Of a stretch of DNA of 64,000 bases, positions 25,264 to 34,549 are shown piece by piece. The notes below the pieces were generated by a model. It did not search any database. It was given only the letters and a program-made list of their open reading frames with translations, and was not told the DNA's origin. The first letter of the stretch is position 1; every line of letters starts with the position of its first letter. The position numbers and the translations under genes are program-made. This DNA is from a gamma proteobacterium HdN1 (GTDB lineage Bacteria > Pseudomonadota > Gammaproteobacteria > Pseudomonadales > Ketobacteraceae). The stretch spans positions 656,527-720,526 of the forward strand of contig FP929140.1 in assembly GCA_000198515.1 (NCBI GenBank). The letters run 5' to 3'.

Positions 25264-26187
25264 TCAGGTGGATTCTTTGAATGGCTGCGTAATGGTGGTC
25301 ACACCTCTGGCAGCAAGATAAATGGAGTAGAGGGCAAATGCTGCAAAAAGCGTACGGCTACCGTTGTTGCGAAAGCGAGCTAGTGCGCATGCCGCCGGCA
25401 TGGCCAGTGTTAGGGCAAGCCATGCTAGGGTGGCTTTTCCGCTAAAAAAGATCAAACTGACGATGCACAGGCTCGTCGTTAGGATAAATGCCAAGGAAAG
25501 CAGGGCTACTTTCGATCGCAGTATCGTGCGGAAATCGCTGGCGTCGCCTTTTCCGTGCCAGCGTTCACGTCGGTAGAAGTCAGCGATGGTCTTAGGATAG
25601 CCGTCGTGGATAAGGCGGTATCGTGCCTCTGGAACCAAACGGACGCCAGATGCTTTTGCGCGCTGAGAAAAATCGTAGTCTTCCCCAGTGGCAAGCGTTT
25701 CGTTCATGCCGCCAATGGCTGCAAACGCTTGGGGCGTCGTGATGATGTTGGCACCGTTGATGTAATTTGCGGGCTCTTGTGCCATGGGTGCAAACCAGTA
25801 TTTTTCAATCCAGCTACACTCCTGCGGATCAGGTGTTACCACACGTGCGCCGGTAAGAATCATCGGCTGATCAATCATGCCTTGCGCGTTCGCCTGTAAC
25901 GTTTGTGCCCACTCGGGGGTGACTCGCGTATCGCCGTCAAGAAAGACGAGGAGATCTCCGCGCGCTTGCTTTGCACCGGCATTCCGAACAATCGACGGCG
26001 AGGTCTTGTGCTCAAGCTGAATAAGCTGCACGCCAAGTGCGGATGCGATTTTGGCGGTGCGATCGCTTGATCCGTTGTCGATGACCAAAATTTCGAACGG
26101 CAATGAAACGTATTGCTGAATGGTGCCGATCAATGCACCAATCGTGGATTCTTCATTGTGCGCAGGAATGATAAATGAAACTAGCAT
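25264..26187 (-). CDS. glycosyltransferase family 2 with C-terminal membrane helices
   Basis: The GT-A fold begins at MLVSFIIPAHNEESTIGALI, with ILVIDNGSSDRT (UDP-sugar binding), LLVFLDGDTRV (a D-x-D metal site) and GEDYDFSQRAKASG near the acceptor site. Two or three hydrophobic helices at about residues 230-300 anchor it to the inner membrane. It would add a sugar to the lipid-linked intermediate. I chose the ATG at 26187, preceded by AAAGG at good spacing, over an ATG at 26286 whose extra 33 residues have no family features. It is the last gene of the minus-strand group that starts near 33641. Confidence 0.88.
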   Translation of the reverse strand: MLVSFIIPAHNEESTIGALIGTIQQYVSLPFEILVIDNGSSDRTAKIASALGVQLIQLEHKTSPSIVRNAGAKQARGDLLVFLDGDTRVTPEWAQTLQANAQGMIDQPMILTGARVVTPDPQECSWIEKYWFAPMAQEPANYINGANIITTPQAFAAIGGMNETLATGEDYDFSQRAKASGVRLVPEARYRLIHDGYPKTIADFYRRERWHGKGDASDFRTILRSKVALLSLAFILTTSLCIVSLIFFSGKATLAWLALTLAMPAACALARFRNNGSRTLFAAFALYSIYLAARGVTTITQPFKEST

Positions 26188-26227
26188 TGGTGACCTTTGA
26201 GAATAACCGCACAGAGGAGATGCTGCG

Positions 26228-27304
26228 TTAGTAGCGAATTTTTTTCGCGAGGTTGATAGAGGGCGTTTCGATGATACGAAAAGCAATGTCTGCCGAAATC
26301 AGGCTCACGATTACCGCACAGAAGAATACGGTAATAGACATTGTAGGTGACAAGGGGCCTTTGTGAAGCGTTTGCACCAGTATCACAAAGCGCCAGCCTA
26401 CGATGCTATGAAAGAGGTACAGGCTGTACGAAATGGTGCCGAGGTAGATGAGTGGCCGAAAAGAAAGCATGCTGGAAAATAGATTGCGTGATGCAACATA
26501 GAACAGAAATATAATCGTAATCAACGCTGCTACAAGATAGGGTGTAGGCTTAAAAACAGCGCTTATGACAAGCAGAATGGTGTGCCCAATAAAATATTTT
26601 GGGGATAGACGACTTGCATAGCTTAGCGCAATCAGCGCTCCAGAAAGAAAATATGGCCAGTAGGCAATGAAAAGCCCTGGAAATGGCGGCGTGATCAGTT
26701 TGTTCATGCAGGCAATGCCAAGCAACGCACTTAGGCCAAACCAAACGCTCGCGGTTTTGGAAAAATTGCCGTTCTCGTCAATAAATTCTGCGCTTCGCCA
26801 CTGTACGAGCGTAAGCATGAGGGCATAAAAAAGATAAAATTGCAGCTCTATACAAAGCGTCCAAAATACGGCGGCAATGTTTCCGTACTCTAGAATGTCC
26901 TGCATGTAAAAAATATGGGCGACGACCTTATCCCACGTGGGTGGAACGGATTTTACGGTTTCTGGAAAGAGCTGAAGTGCCAAGTAAATAAGGCCAATTT
27001 CTAAGGCGATGGCTACCCAGTAAGGCGGATCTAGGCGTAGCGAACGGCGTATCGCAAAGCGGCCAGTAAGCCCGAGCGTTGCTCTTTTGTGAGAAAGTGA
27101 AAGCGCGATGACAAAGCCACTGATCACGAAGAAAACGGCAACGCCTACAAATCCGTAAGACAAAAAAGAATAAATCCAGTCCGGCATCCAAGATTTAAGG
27201 TTGTCACCGAGTGCGCCACGAATATGGAACAATACCACCAAGAATGCCGCGATACCGCGAAGTGCGTCGATGGTTGCAAGTCTTGCGGTTGCAGAAGCTT
27301 TCAT
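26228..27304 (-). CDS. acyltransferase 3 family membrane protein, second copy
   Basis: Another OafA/YrhL-like O-acyltransferase. It begins with RLATIDALRGIAAFLVVLFHIRG, where the family R and H are visible, and has AIRRSLRLDPPYWVAIALE and FWTLCIELQFYLFYALM. About ten helices span its 358 residues. It would acylate a sugar of the polymer, perhaps a different position from the first acyltransferase at 21251. It is 40 bases upstream of the GT2 gene start and 36 bases downstream of the phosphatase stop, so it is likely in one transcript with them. Confidence 0.88.
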   Translation of the reverse strand: MKASATARLATIDALRGIAAFLVVLFHIRGALGDNLKSWMPDWIYSFLSYGFVGVAVFFVISGFVIALSLSHKRATLGLTGRFAIRRSLRLDPPYWVAIALEIGLIYLALQLFPETVKSVPPTWDKVVAHIFYMQDILEYGNIAAVFWTLCIELQFYLFYALMLTLVQWRSAEFIDENGNFSKTASVWFGLSALLGIACMNKLITPPFPGLFIAYWPYFLSGALIALSYASRLSPKYFIGHTILLVISAVFKPTPYLVAALITIIFLFYVASRNLFSSMLSFRPLIYLGTISYSLYLFHSIVGWRFVILVQTLHKGPLSPTMSITVFFCAVIVSLISADIAFRIIETPSINLAKKIRY

Positions 27305-27340
27305 GAAAGGAGCATCCCTTGCTGGGCTTTTAGTGGGACC

Positions 27341-27919
27341 TTATCCCAGATTTGTCTGCGGGGTTACATTTGCTTTCCGACGCTCCGCAATCGCATGTAC
27401 GGCGTCTACGATTCTTTGAAAACAGATGTGAAAGTAGGCTTGTTCGCAGCTATACGGGTCGTGGAGGTAGGGGGTTGGGAATTCGCAATAAAGACCGAGC
27501 AACCCAAACTTGATTTCTTTGGCGGAGGAATCTTTGATTGATTCCAGTTGTGCTGGCTCCATTGCCAACACAAGATCCCCAGGAATCAGCAGGCTTGGAT
27601 CAAAGCGAGTCGCACGGTGCGGTGTAAGATCGATTCTAAATTCCCTCGCTGCAGTGATTGCACGACTAAATGCGGGGTCGCCTTCGCCTGCAGAAAGGCC
27701 CAGCGAGATTGACTCAATGCCTTGAGATTTCGCGAAGTACTCAGCGAATGCGCTTCGGCAAATGTTTCCGTGGCAAATGAATACCAAGCGCTTTATGGAG
27801 CGATCAATGGTGGGTCGATCGGTAGAAAATTTGCCTGCAAACCACGCGAGTCGATAGAAGAAATACCGCAGGCTGCCTTTTAGTGAACCAAAGTTGTCGC
27901 GGAGATAATTGATTAGCAT
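27341..27919 (-). CDS. low-molecular-weight protein-tyrosine phosphatase-like protein
   Basis: The active-site loop VFICHGNICRSAFAE fits C-x5-R-[ST], and the general acid lies in the later DPYSCEQAY. Residues 1-45 are an additional basic N-terminal region (YLRDNFGSLKGSLRYFFYRL) that might contact the membrane. In exopolysaccharide loci such phosphatases normally reset a BY-kinase; the only kinase-like protein here has a degenerate P-loop, so the target is unclear. A sugar-phosphate or undecaprenyl-phosphate substrate is also possible. I chose the ATG at 27919, preceded by GGA at good spacing, over a GTG at 27934. Confidence 0.85.
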   Translation of the reverse strand: MLINYLRDNFGSLKGSLRYFFYRLAWFAGKFSTDRPTIDRSIKRLVFICHGNICRSAFAEYFAKSQGIESISLGLSAGEGDPAFSRAITAAREFRIDLTPHRATRFDPSLLIPGDLVLAMEPAQLESIKDSSAKEIKFGLLGLYCEFPTPYLHDPYSCEQAYFHICFQRIVDAVHAIAERRKANVTPQTNLG

Positions 27920-28014
27920 GGGCTTTCCGGGCACCGTTTTCCAATGGTCGTGATCTTGACGCTACGGTGGAATTTGTCAAGTCAGTGGGTTGATGCACTT
28001 GTCAGCAGCGTCCG

Positions 28015-29811
28015 TCAAGCTTCCCCTTTTGCCAGTAAGTTGCGGAACTCGGCGCAGGTTTTTACTAGTTCATTGTAGGTTCCTGCGGCAACCACTTTTC
28101 CGCCTTCCATGTACACCACTTGATCAGCGTTTTTTATGGTGGTCAAACGGTGGGCAATCATCACAATGATCTTGCCCGCGCGAAGTTGCTGAATGGTTTC
28201 TGCGATGGCGTGTTCGGTGACATTGTCTAACGCGCTGGTTGCTTCATCAAGAATCAGGATATTGGCATTCCGATAAAGTGCTCTTGCGATTCCAACGCGT
28301 TGGCGCTGGCCGCCACTCAGTAGGCCGCCTCGTTCGCCGACGGGGTTATCGTATTGGTGTTCAAGTGTTTGAATAAAGTGGTGCAGGCTTGCGGCTTTCG
28401 CGGCAGCGATGAGCCTGTCTTTCGCGATTGCGCCTGCATCTTCTCCAAAGGCGATGTTCTTTGCGATGGTTTCATCGGACAGAAAGATGTTTTGCGGTAC
28501 ATAGCCGAGATTTAGCTGCCAAGCACGGCGATTGTCATCATTCACTACCTGATCGCCGATCAGTAGCTCACCTTGAGAAGCGCTCAGAAGGCCGAGAAGT
28601 AAATCGGCGAGTGTGCTTTTACCGGAACCAGATGTACCAACGAACGCGGTGATTGTGTTAGGGGCAAAGCGGAGATTGATGCAATCCAAGGCGTTGCGTT
28701 GCGTTTGCGGATAGGCGTAACTGACATTACGCAAGGTGATGGCGCGGTTTTTTACTTCCAAGGGCTGCGTGGTAGGGTGTGTCAGGTCTGCTTTCTGCCC
28801 AGCAGTGGCATACGGATAGAGTTCTGTAACAACAAGGATGTTGCCTCGGATGCTGGCCATCGACTTGAATACAGTCTGTGCTGCCGGTAATAGCTTGTAG
28901 CCAGCCATTGCGTAGAGGCTTAAAATCGTCATCACCTTCTCGGGTGAGTTGGTCGTGTACAGCAGATACACGGCGAGCACCATAATTGCACAAAGTGCAA
29001 TTGTTTCAATCACGAACTTTGGCGTGTCTGCCATTAAGCCAATCACAGAAGATGAGTACAGCATCTTCATGTTCTCGTTATGCACGCGCTTTTGATAGGC
29101 GCTTTCATTGCCAATCAATTTGACCTCTTTAAAGCCGCCAAAGCATTCGTTGAGGATCTTGATTCTGTAGTTATTGGCATCCCATACTTTTTGCCCGTGC
29201 ATATGCAGACGATCGCGGGTGATTTTATAGACAAATAAATAACCCCCGCCGATGATGAGTGCTGCCGAGACTGCAAGCCAAAAATCAACGTATAGCAGAC
29301 CACTAGAGATCAGTAGCACGACGAAGAGCTGTCCAACTAAAAAGAGGATTGGCTGTATGACCATGTAGGTCATGCGGGGCGTTTCTTGTGTGATTGCGGA
29401 GATGATTTCTGCGGAATTTTTGCGGCTGTGGTAGACCGTGTCTTGGCTTGCGTAATACTTGAAAAGACTATCCTGTACAGACGTTCCAAATCCCAAGGAG
29501 AATTTGAAAATAAGCCATGTAGAGAGAGCTGCGACTGCGTTCGATGCTACGATTGTTGCGATCACGACGCATGCAAAAAATATAAGGAATGTGGTAGAGG
29601 AAGTAAATTCCAGATAGTTATAGATCCAGTGCAAAATGGCGTTGCTCTGAATATAGTCTTGGTTGGTAAGCAGGACGATAAACGGCGCAATGGACGCAAC
29701 GCCGGCGGTTTGCAAAGCGGCATTTAGGACAAAAACGAGCTGGTACAGAAAATACTGACGCCGTTGCTCTTTGGTGAGCAACGCATAAAGCTTCTTGATA
29801 CCGTCTAACAC
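28015..29811 (-). CDS. ABC transporter, fused membrane and ATPase domains (MsbA/PglK-like exporter)
   Basis: An exporter half-transporter of about 598 residues. Six membrane helices fill residues 20-320, followed by an ATPase with Walker A GTSGSGKST, signature LSGGQRQR, Walker B ILILDEATSALD and the switch His in IMIAHRLTT. It could flip a lipid-linked oligosaccharide or export another product; I see no separate Wzx flippase in the window, so it may fill that role. I chose GTG at 29811, eight bases after GGAG and at the family-like start LDGIKKLYALL. A longer in-frame ATG at 29940 adds 43 residues with no transporter features. The gene sits in the minus-strand sugar-enzyme group. Confidence 0.88.
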   Translation of the reverse strand: MLDGIKKLYALLTKEQRRQYFLYQLVFVLNAALQTAGVASIAPFIVLLTNQDYIQSNAILHWIYNYLEFTSSTTFLIFFACVVIATIVASNAVAALSTWLIFKFSLGFGTSVQDSLFKYYASQDTVYHSRKNSAEIISAITQETPRMTYMVIQPILFLVGQLFVVLLISSGLLYVDFWLAVSAALIIGGGYLFVYKITRDRLHMHGQKVWDANNYRIKILNECFGGFKEVKLIGNESAYQKRVHNENMKMLYSSSVIGLMADTPKFVIETIALCAIMVLAVYLLYTTNSPEKVMTILSLYAMAGYKLLPAAQTVFKSMASIRGNILVVTELYPYATAGQKADLTHPTTQPLEVKNRAITLRNVSYAYPQTQRNALDCINLRFAPNTITAFVGTSGSGKSTLADLLLGLLSASQGELLIGDQVVNDDNRRAWQLNLGYVPQNIFLSDETIAKNIAFGEDAGAIAKDRLIAAAKAASLHHFIQTLEHQYDNPVGERGGLLSGGQRQRVGIARALYRNANILILDEATSALDNVTEHAIAETIQQLRAGKIIVMIAHRLTTIKNADQVVYMEGGKVVAAGTYNELVKTCAEFRNLLAKGEA

Positions 29812-30144
29812 CTGCAAGACTCCATGAACGTGCAGCGGAAAACCCCTAGTAGGGATGCTTGCCTGAAAAATGAGCTTTCCGAGTAGCGTGCCGAGATCCC
29901 ATGTAAACGGGATCGCCAATGCGCATGGGCGTGGGAACATCCTTTACCGCCACTGAAAATTCAAGCGCACAACTAATGTAGCTCAACGTTTCGCGCGGAT
30001 TTTAGGGGAAAAGGTTGGTAAAATCTACGCGCACTACCGATACATGTTAGCCGTTCGCGCTAAGATTTGTTGTGATTTTATTGCAGATATGCGCGGCTCT
30101 TTGCTCACAGATTGCTGGAACCAGTGGTTAACTCTCTGGTTTTG

Positions 30145-32535
30145 TTAGGTCAACGATTGATAGACGGAAATGGTTGCGCGTGCGTTTTCGGTTGCGGAGT
30201 AGCGCTGCTGTACGAGCTGTTTTGCGCTTTCGGTTCGGCGGTGCCGTTGGTCTGGGTCGTTCAAGCAGGCCGCAAGTGCGTGGCTAAATTGATCCGCTGA
30301 TTGCTGCTCCACAAGCCATCCATTCGTGCCTTCTTTTAGCAGAAGTTTGATCCCCCCGACATCGTGCCCAATTACCGCCACTTCTAGGCTCATGGCTTCC
30401 AGTAGCGTCATTGGCAGTCCTTCGTGGTCGGAGCACATGACCAATGCATCCAGCTCCCGCAAGTAGCTGTGTATGGCAGCTTGATGCCCCAAAAAGTGTA
30501 GTTTGTTTGTGAGGGTCGGGTGCGCTTGTGCAATCTGTTCTAGATCCGCGCGCAGGGGGCCGTCACCAATCACAAAATACTCTACGTCGAAAAATTCCGG
30601 CTTTGCGGAGAGTAATGCTGCGGATTTTATAAACAAGTCCACACGCTTTACTGGAACCAATCGGCCGATGATTCCCACTCGTCGTTTAGCTCGCTGGAAG
30701 CGTTCGTCGAGCTTGTTTGTATCCACGAGCGTAAAGTTTGCGGAGTCGATTCCGTTTTCAATCACAGTGATGCGAGCGGGGGGGAGGGTTGCGGTAAGTT
30801 TTTCTGCAAGCTCGTTGGTAACGGCGATCGTTTTTTTCTGCACAAACGTAGCAAGCCATTGATCTAGCTTTTGCAGGATTCGTTTATGTGGTTTGCGCCA
30901 ATCGGCCACGTGCTCTGATGCGCCGTGTACGGTGCGTACGCTGGGGATTCCTAGGGTAAGCCCGATCAGGCTGCCGATCAGGTTTTCTTTGGTGCGGTGG
31001 GTGTGGATTACGTCTGGGTGTTGCGTTCTTGCCAAGGCGAGCGCCTGCGTTAGCAGTTGGGCAAATCCGAGCCTGCTTTCGGGGAGAACCGTTACGGGTA
31101 TACCGCAATCGCGAAGGCGCGCGGCGAGTTCACCTTCGTTTAATAAAACAACGTTTACTTGAACGTCGGCGCGCTGCTGAAGGGCGCGTGCAAGCGTGAA
31201 TAGTTGCACTTCGGCACCAGCCCAAAGGTCGCCGGAGGCAATGTGCAGCACCTTTAATGGGGCGCGTTGTGCTTGTTGGTAGGGGCTTAGTTCGGTGCGA
31301 ATCTTTAGCAAGATGTCGGAATTACAGCCTCGATGTGTTGGAAGGGTGATCAGGCGTGAGGCGAAATCCTTGGCGTTCGGAAAAGGCCCTTGCGCCGCTA
31401 CGATGTTGGGAATCTGATCAATTTCGTTGAGAGGTGCCGGGTAGAAAGGCGATGCGCCTACGCCTTCCTGTTGCAGCCGAGCAAGTAGCGCATCGCGATT
31501 GCATTCGGGGCTTACCAATACTGGAAAGCGAAGCATCCGCTGCTGGTGGTAAGTGGGCGCTTGGGTGCAAAGGGCGTTCTGTGACAGGCTAAGGTCGTTT
31601 ATCAGTTGTTTTAGGCCGTTTTCTGCGCGCCTAGGTCGCTTGAGGTATTTGTTGATATTGGCTTGAAGGATGGCATAGCCTTCAGCAGGGAAGGCTTGTA
31701 AGCCGGCTAGCGGTTTGTAGATGGTCTTTCCCATGTTGAGTGCTGGAATCAGCTCTAGCACCCAAAAGAACAGCCTGTGTATCAGGAGGTTGTAGGCAAG
31801 TACTCGTAGGACTGCGAGCGGCGACAGGTTTTTGCCGATTTTATCGTTTGGCACGCTTTTATCGTTTGGCAAAGTGGGCGTTTTGTTTTCGGTGGGGTTT
31901 GGTTGTGGCTCGCTGGTAGAAAACGTGCTTGGCGAGTGCATGTTAGGTGCAAAAAATAGCTCCCGCAGATCCCCGCGATGATCGTACAGCAAGCCACCAC
32001 CCAACAGGCTCACGGGTTTGCCTTTGCCGAAGCTCAATACCACAAGGTCGCCGCAGAAGTCCGTGCTGGGGTCGCCCTCTGGGAACCATTGTGCGCTATC
32101 TTCAATCAGAAGTGCCTTGCTGTTTGCCTTTGCCAAGCAGGCGCGAATCTCATCGAAGCGTTCGGGAATGCCAAGAAACCACGGCGCGATGATCGCGGCA
32201 GTGTTGGCGGTAAGTGCATTCTGGAGTGCATCAAGCTGGAGATAGGGAAGGCCAATCTCGATATCGACAAGTACAGGCTTACATTGTGCGTAAATAACGG
32301 CGCTGATCAGGTCGGGGCAGGCATAGGCGGGCACGATGACTTCTGGCGCATTTGCAGCGAGCTGTGATTTTGCGACCAGAACAGCAGCGGCAAGCGCCGC
32401 GGTGCCTGACTGATATAGCTCGGATTTACTCGGTGCAAGCAACGGGTGGGTGGCTTGGACGGTTCGCAAACTAATACGATTGCCGACCGGTGGAATCCGC
32501 TGAAAAGCCGTTTTTAGCGTTTGGAGGGCGTCCAT
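30145..32535 (-). CDS. fusion of a DegT/DnrJ/EryC1-like aminotransferase and a GT4 glycosyltransferase
   Basis: Residues about 1-420 form a fold-type I PLP domain of the DegT/DnrJ/EryC1 kind (YQSGTAALAAAVLVAKSQL, EVIVPAYACPDLISAV, the Lys segment VLSFGKGKPVSLLGGG, FPVLVSPECNRDALLARLQQ). Residues about 430-796 form a GT-B glycosyltransferase (LKVLHIASGDLWAGAEVQLF, VIENGIDSANF, IIGRLVPVKRVDLF, DHEGLPMTLLEAMS with an intact E-x7-E). It could make an amino sugar and transfer sugar in one protein. The aminotransferase half has a Pro/Asn-rich insert (about residues 220-255) with a PNDK tandem repeat. I prefer the ATG at 32535 over 32571; it overlaps the upstream GT2 stop by 22 bases. Confidence 0.85.
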   Translation of the reverse strand: MDALQTLKTAFQRIPPVGNRISLRTVQATHPLLAPSKSELYQSGTAALAAAVLVAKSQLAANAPEVIVPAYACPDLISAVIYAQCKPVLVDIEIGLPYLQLDALQNALTANTAAIIAPWFLGIPERFDEIRACLAKANSKALLIEDSAQWFPEGDPSTDFCGDLVVLSFGKGKPVSLLGGGLLYDHRGDLRELFFAPNMHSPSTFSTSEPQPNPTENKTPTLPNDKSVPNDKIGKNLSPLAVLRVLAYNLLIHRLFFWVLELIPALNMGKTIYKPLAGLQAFPAEGYAILQANINKYLKRPRRAENGLKQLINDLSLSQNALCTQAPTYHQQRMLRFPVLVSPECNRDALLARLQQEGVGASPFYPAPLNEIDQIPNIVAAQGPFPNAKDFASRLITLPTHRGCNSDILLKIRTELSPYQQAQRAPLKVLHIASGDLWAGAEVQLFTLARALQQRADVQVNVVLLNEGELAARLRDCGIPVTVLPESRLGFAQLLTQALALARTQHPDVIHTHRTKENLIGSLIGLTLGIPSVRTVHGASEHVADWRKPHKRILQKLDQWLATFVQKKTIAVTNELAEKLTATLPPARITVIENGIDSANFTLVDTNKLDERFQRAKRRVGIIGRLVPVKRVDLFIKSAALLSAKPEFFDVEYFVIGDGPLRADLEQIAQAHPTLTNKLHFLGHQAAIHSYLRELDALVMCSDHEGLPMTLLEAMSLEVAVIGHDVGGIKLLLKEGTNGWLVEQQSADQFSHALAACLNDPDQRHRRTESAKQLVQQRYSATENARATISVYQSLT

Positions 32536-33641
32536 ACCGTCATCCGTTTGCCGCGTGCGAATTGAATGCACGCGTCTGCGATGGAAAGATTTACTTGCAC
32601 AAAAAAGAAAATCAGCCGAACCAGAGTATGGTCACGAGCGGATGGAATTTTCCAGCCAACAAAAGCAATGCCGTAGAAAATCACCTGGCCCAAGGCGAAC
32701 AGATTGGCGAGCGGCGAGTGGCCTAGACCGATAAGCGTAAACAAGCTGGTGAGCAGCATAAACCAAGGCACAGCCCAACGCATGATTTTATGACTCCACA
32801 CCTGAAATGAAAACAGGCCATGCTCGCCAATATCAAGCACATCGGGGTGGCGTGAAATGGAGGTGATACCGCGAATTACCGTACGTACTTTGCGCTGATA
32901 TTCTTTGTTGGGGTCTTTGATGTCCTTGTAGTAGCCGAGCACATCCGGGCAGGAAATTGCGGAAAGGCCAGCGCGCGCGGTGCGTAGGGCAGTGTTAAAG
33001 TCGCTGGGGGATTGAGTGTCCCAGCCTTCGCAGATTTCCTTGCGGCAGGCAAAAAAGGAACCGCTTAAGCCCACGAGCCCCGCGCGACGTGACTCCAGCG
33101 CACGCAGCCACATCTCGTATTTGACATAGGCGCCTTCGCCTGCGACTTTGCCGTCGTCGCTGATAAAGCGATCTTCGCTAGATACGGCGCCTACGCGCGG
33201 GTCGCTAAAATAACTCACCATTTTCTGGATGGCATCGGTAGGGATTTGGGTTGCAACGTCGGAAAAAATGAGGATCTCACCGCGCGCTTCGCGGATTGCG
33301 CAGAGCTGGGCGTATTCTTTGCCAAGGTGTTGATCTGCGCGAACTAAACGGATGTTGCCGCCGAAACTTTCGACAATTGCGTCGGTCTGATCGGTAGAGC
33401 AGTCGGATGCGACAATGATTTCGATTTGGTCGGCGGGGTAGTCAATCGCGAGGGCGTTCTCAAGTTTTTCGCGGATGCGGTGCTCTTCGTTGTGTGCGGT
33501 GACGATGATTGAAGCTTTTGGCCATGCCGCTGGTGTGCTGGGCACGAAGGGCTCGCCTTCACGAAACAGGCGCAGGATGAGTGGATAGAACGCGTAGCTG
33601 TAGACAACGCCGAGGGCGCTCAAAAGTAGCAAAAGATTCAT
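32514..33641 (-). CDS. glycosyltransferase family 2 with membrane helices
   Basis: An N-terminal helix (MNLLLLLSALGVVYSYAFY) precedes a GT-A domain with ASIIVTAHNEEHRIREKLEN, IEIIVASDCSTDQTD and EILIFSDVATQIP. Further on is LSGSFFACRKEICEGW, with the nearby DFNTALRTARAG, and several helices follow (about residues 285-350). The architecture resembles processive or membrane-bound GT2 enzymes of polysaccharide loci. I chose the ATG at 33641, which starts right at the helix, over an ATG at 33701 whose extra residues lack family features. It is the first gene of the minus-strand group and overlaps the aminotransferase-glycosyltransferase fusion, so the two are probably coupled. Confidence 0.87.
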   Translation of the reverse strand: MNLLLLLSALGVVYSYAFYPLILRLFREGEPFVPSTPAAWPKASIIVTAHNEEHRIREKLENALAIDYPADQIEIIVASDCSTDQTDAIVESFGGNIRLVRADQHLGKEYAQLCAIREARGEILIFSDVATQIPTDAIQKMVSYFSDPRVGAVSSEDRFISDDGKVAGEGAYVKYEMWLRALESRRAGLVGLSGSFFACRKEICEGWDTQSPSDFNTALRTARAGLSAISCPDVLGYYKDIKDPNKEYQRKVRTVIRGITSISRHPDVLDIGEHGLFSFQVWSHKIMRWAVPWFMLLTSLFTLIGLGHSPLANLFALGQVIFYGIAFVGWKIPSARDHTLVRLIFFFVQVNLSIADACIQFARGKRMTVWTPSKR

Positions 33642-33844
33642 GGTGGGTCTGGTTCCGGAGCATGTCCCAAGGTTGGGAAGTATATATGAGCAAATCCACA
33701 AAAATGAAATTCAATCACTGGCTCGTTGGTAAAACATTTTCAAAAGTGCAAATCGTCGACTAAGCTGTTAAGGTAGGCGCGTTTTTTTGATCGCAATTGC
33801 AATGCGGGTTGCTTGCAATTGCGCTAGTTCAGGAGTTTTGGGGT

Positions 33845-34474
33845 ATGCGGTTTGTGCGTCGTTTGTTCGATACTCATGTGTTCCGGCTTGCGGCTGAGAG
33901 TTCGCAAGTGAAACCTGTGGCGGCCGTTCAGCAAACGCGTCGCCAAGTGCTCTCTTACATGGTGGGGGCTGCAGCCTTGCCGTTATTGAGTTTGCCGGAG
34001 CTTGCAGAGGCTGCGGCAAAAAAGAACGGGCGCCTGTTGGCGTTTGATCATTTGCATACAGGCGAGAAGCTGGCGGTGGTGTATCGCGTGGGTGGACATT
34101 ATGTCCCGCAAGCGATGCATCAGCTACAGCACCTGACGCGCGATTTTCGTACCGGTGGGATACATCGGATGGATCCTAATCTGTACGATCTGTTGTGGCA
34201 TTTGCGCCAAGATATCGAGTCCGATCAACCCTTTGAGATCATTTCCGCTTACCGTTCCCCGCAAACCAATCAAGCGTTGCGCGCTCGACGCGGTCAGCGT
34301 AGTGGCGTTGCCACGCGCAGCCTGCACATGGATGGACAGGCTATGGATATTGCCGTGGGCGGGGTGGCTTTAACCGCGCTTCGCGATGCGGCGCTGGATC
34401 TGAAAGCCGGTGGGGTGGGTTATTACCCTGAAGGCTTTATCCACGTGGACACGGGGCGCGTGCGGCGCTGGTAG
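33845..34474 (+). CDS. mepK: DUF882/YcbK-like murein endopeptidase (MepK-like, M15 fold)
   Basis: A Tat-type signal (QTRRQVLSYMVGAAALPLLS) sends the protein to the periplasm folded. The M15-like metal site is visible as SLHMDGQAMDIAV (His and Asp) and FIHVDTG (second His), with SAYRSPQTNQALR upstream. E. coli MepK cleaves the 3-3 (mDAP-mDAP) cross-links made by L,D-transpeptidases, and its gene is next to ldtD. Here it is convergent with an LdtD-like gene instead of codirectional. I chose the ATG at 33845 with AGGAG nine bases upstream over an earlier in-frame start at 33797. Confidence in the family is high; the exact specificity is inferred. Confidence 0.85.
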   Translation: MRFVRRLFDTHVFRLAAESSQVKPVAAVQQTRRQVLSYMVGAAALPLLSLPELAEAAAKKNGRLLAFDHLHTGEKLAVVYRVGGHYVPQAMHQLQHLTRDFRTGGIHRMDPNLYDLLWHLRQDIESDQPFEIISAYRSPQTNQALRARRGQRSGVATRSLHMDGQAMDIAVGGVALTALRDAALDLKAGGVGYYPEGFIHVDTGRVRRW

Positions 34475-34523
34475 CCTCGCCTTTCCTTCCTTTACGCAGG
34501 CTTTACAGATAAGTAGCCTCTAC

Positions 34524-34543
34524 AGGCCGCCCTTGTGCGGCCT
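34524..34543. terminator. 7-bp GC-rich hairpin between convergent mepK-like and ldtD-like genes
   Basis: AGGCCGC and GCGGCCT pair perfectly around the loop CCTTGT, and the palindrome TAGATATCTA follows. The hairpin lies between the stops at 34474 (+) and 34550 (-). It probably ends transcription from one or both sides. Confidence 0.6.
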
Positions 34544-34549
34544 AGATAT

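Noticed and set aside
4613-34474. EPS region as a prophage or mobile island
   Set aside because: No integrase, transposase, tRNA target or flanking long repeats were seen.
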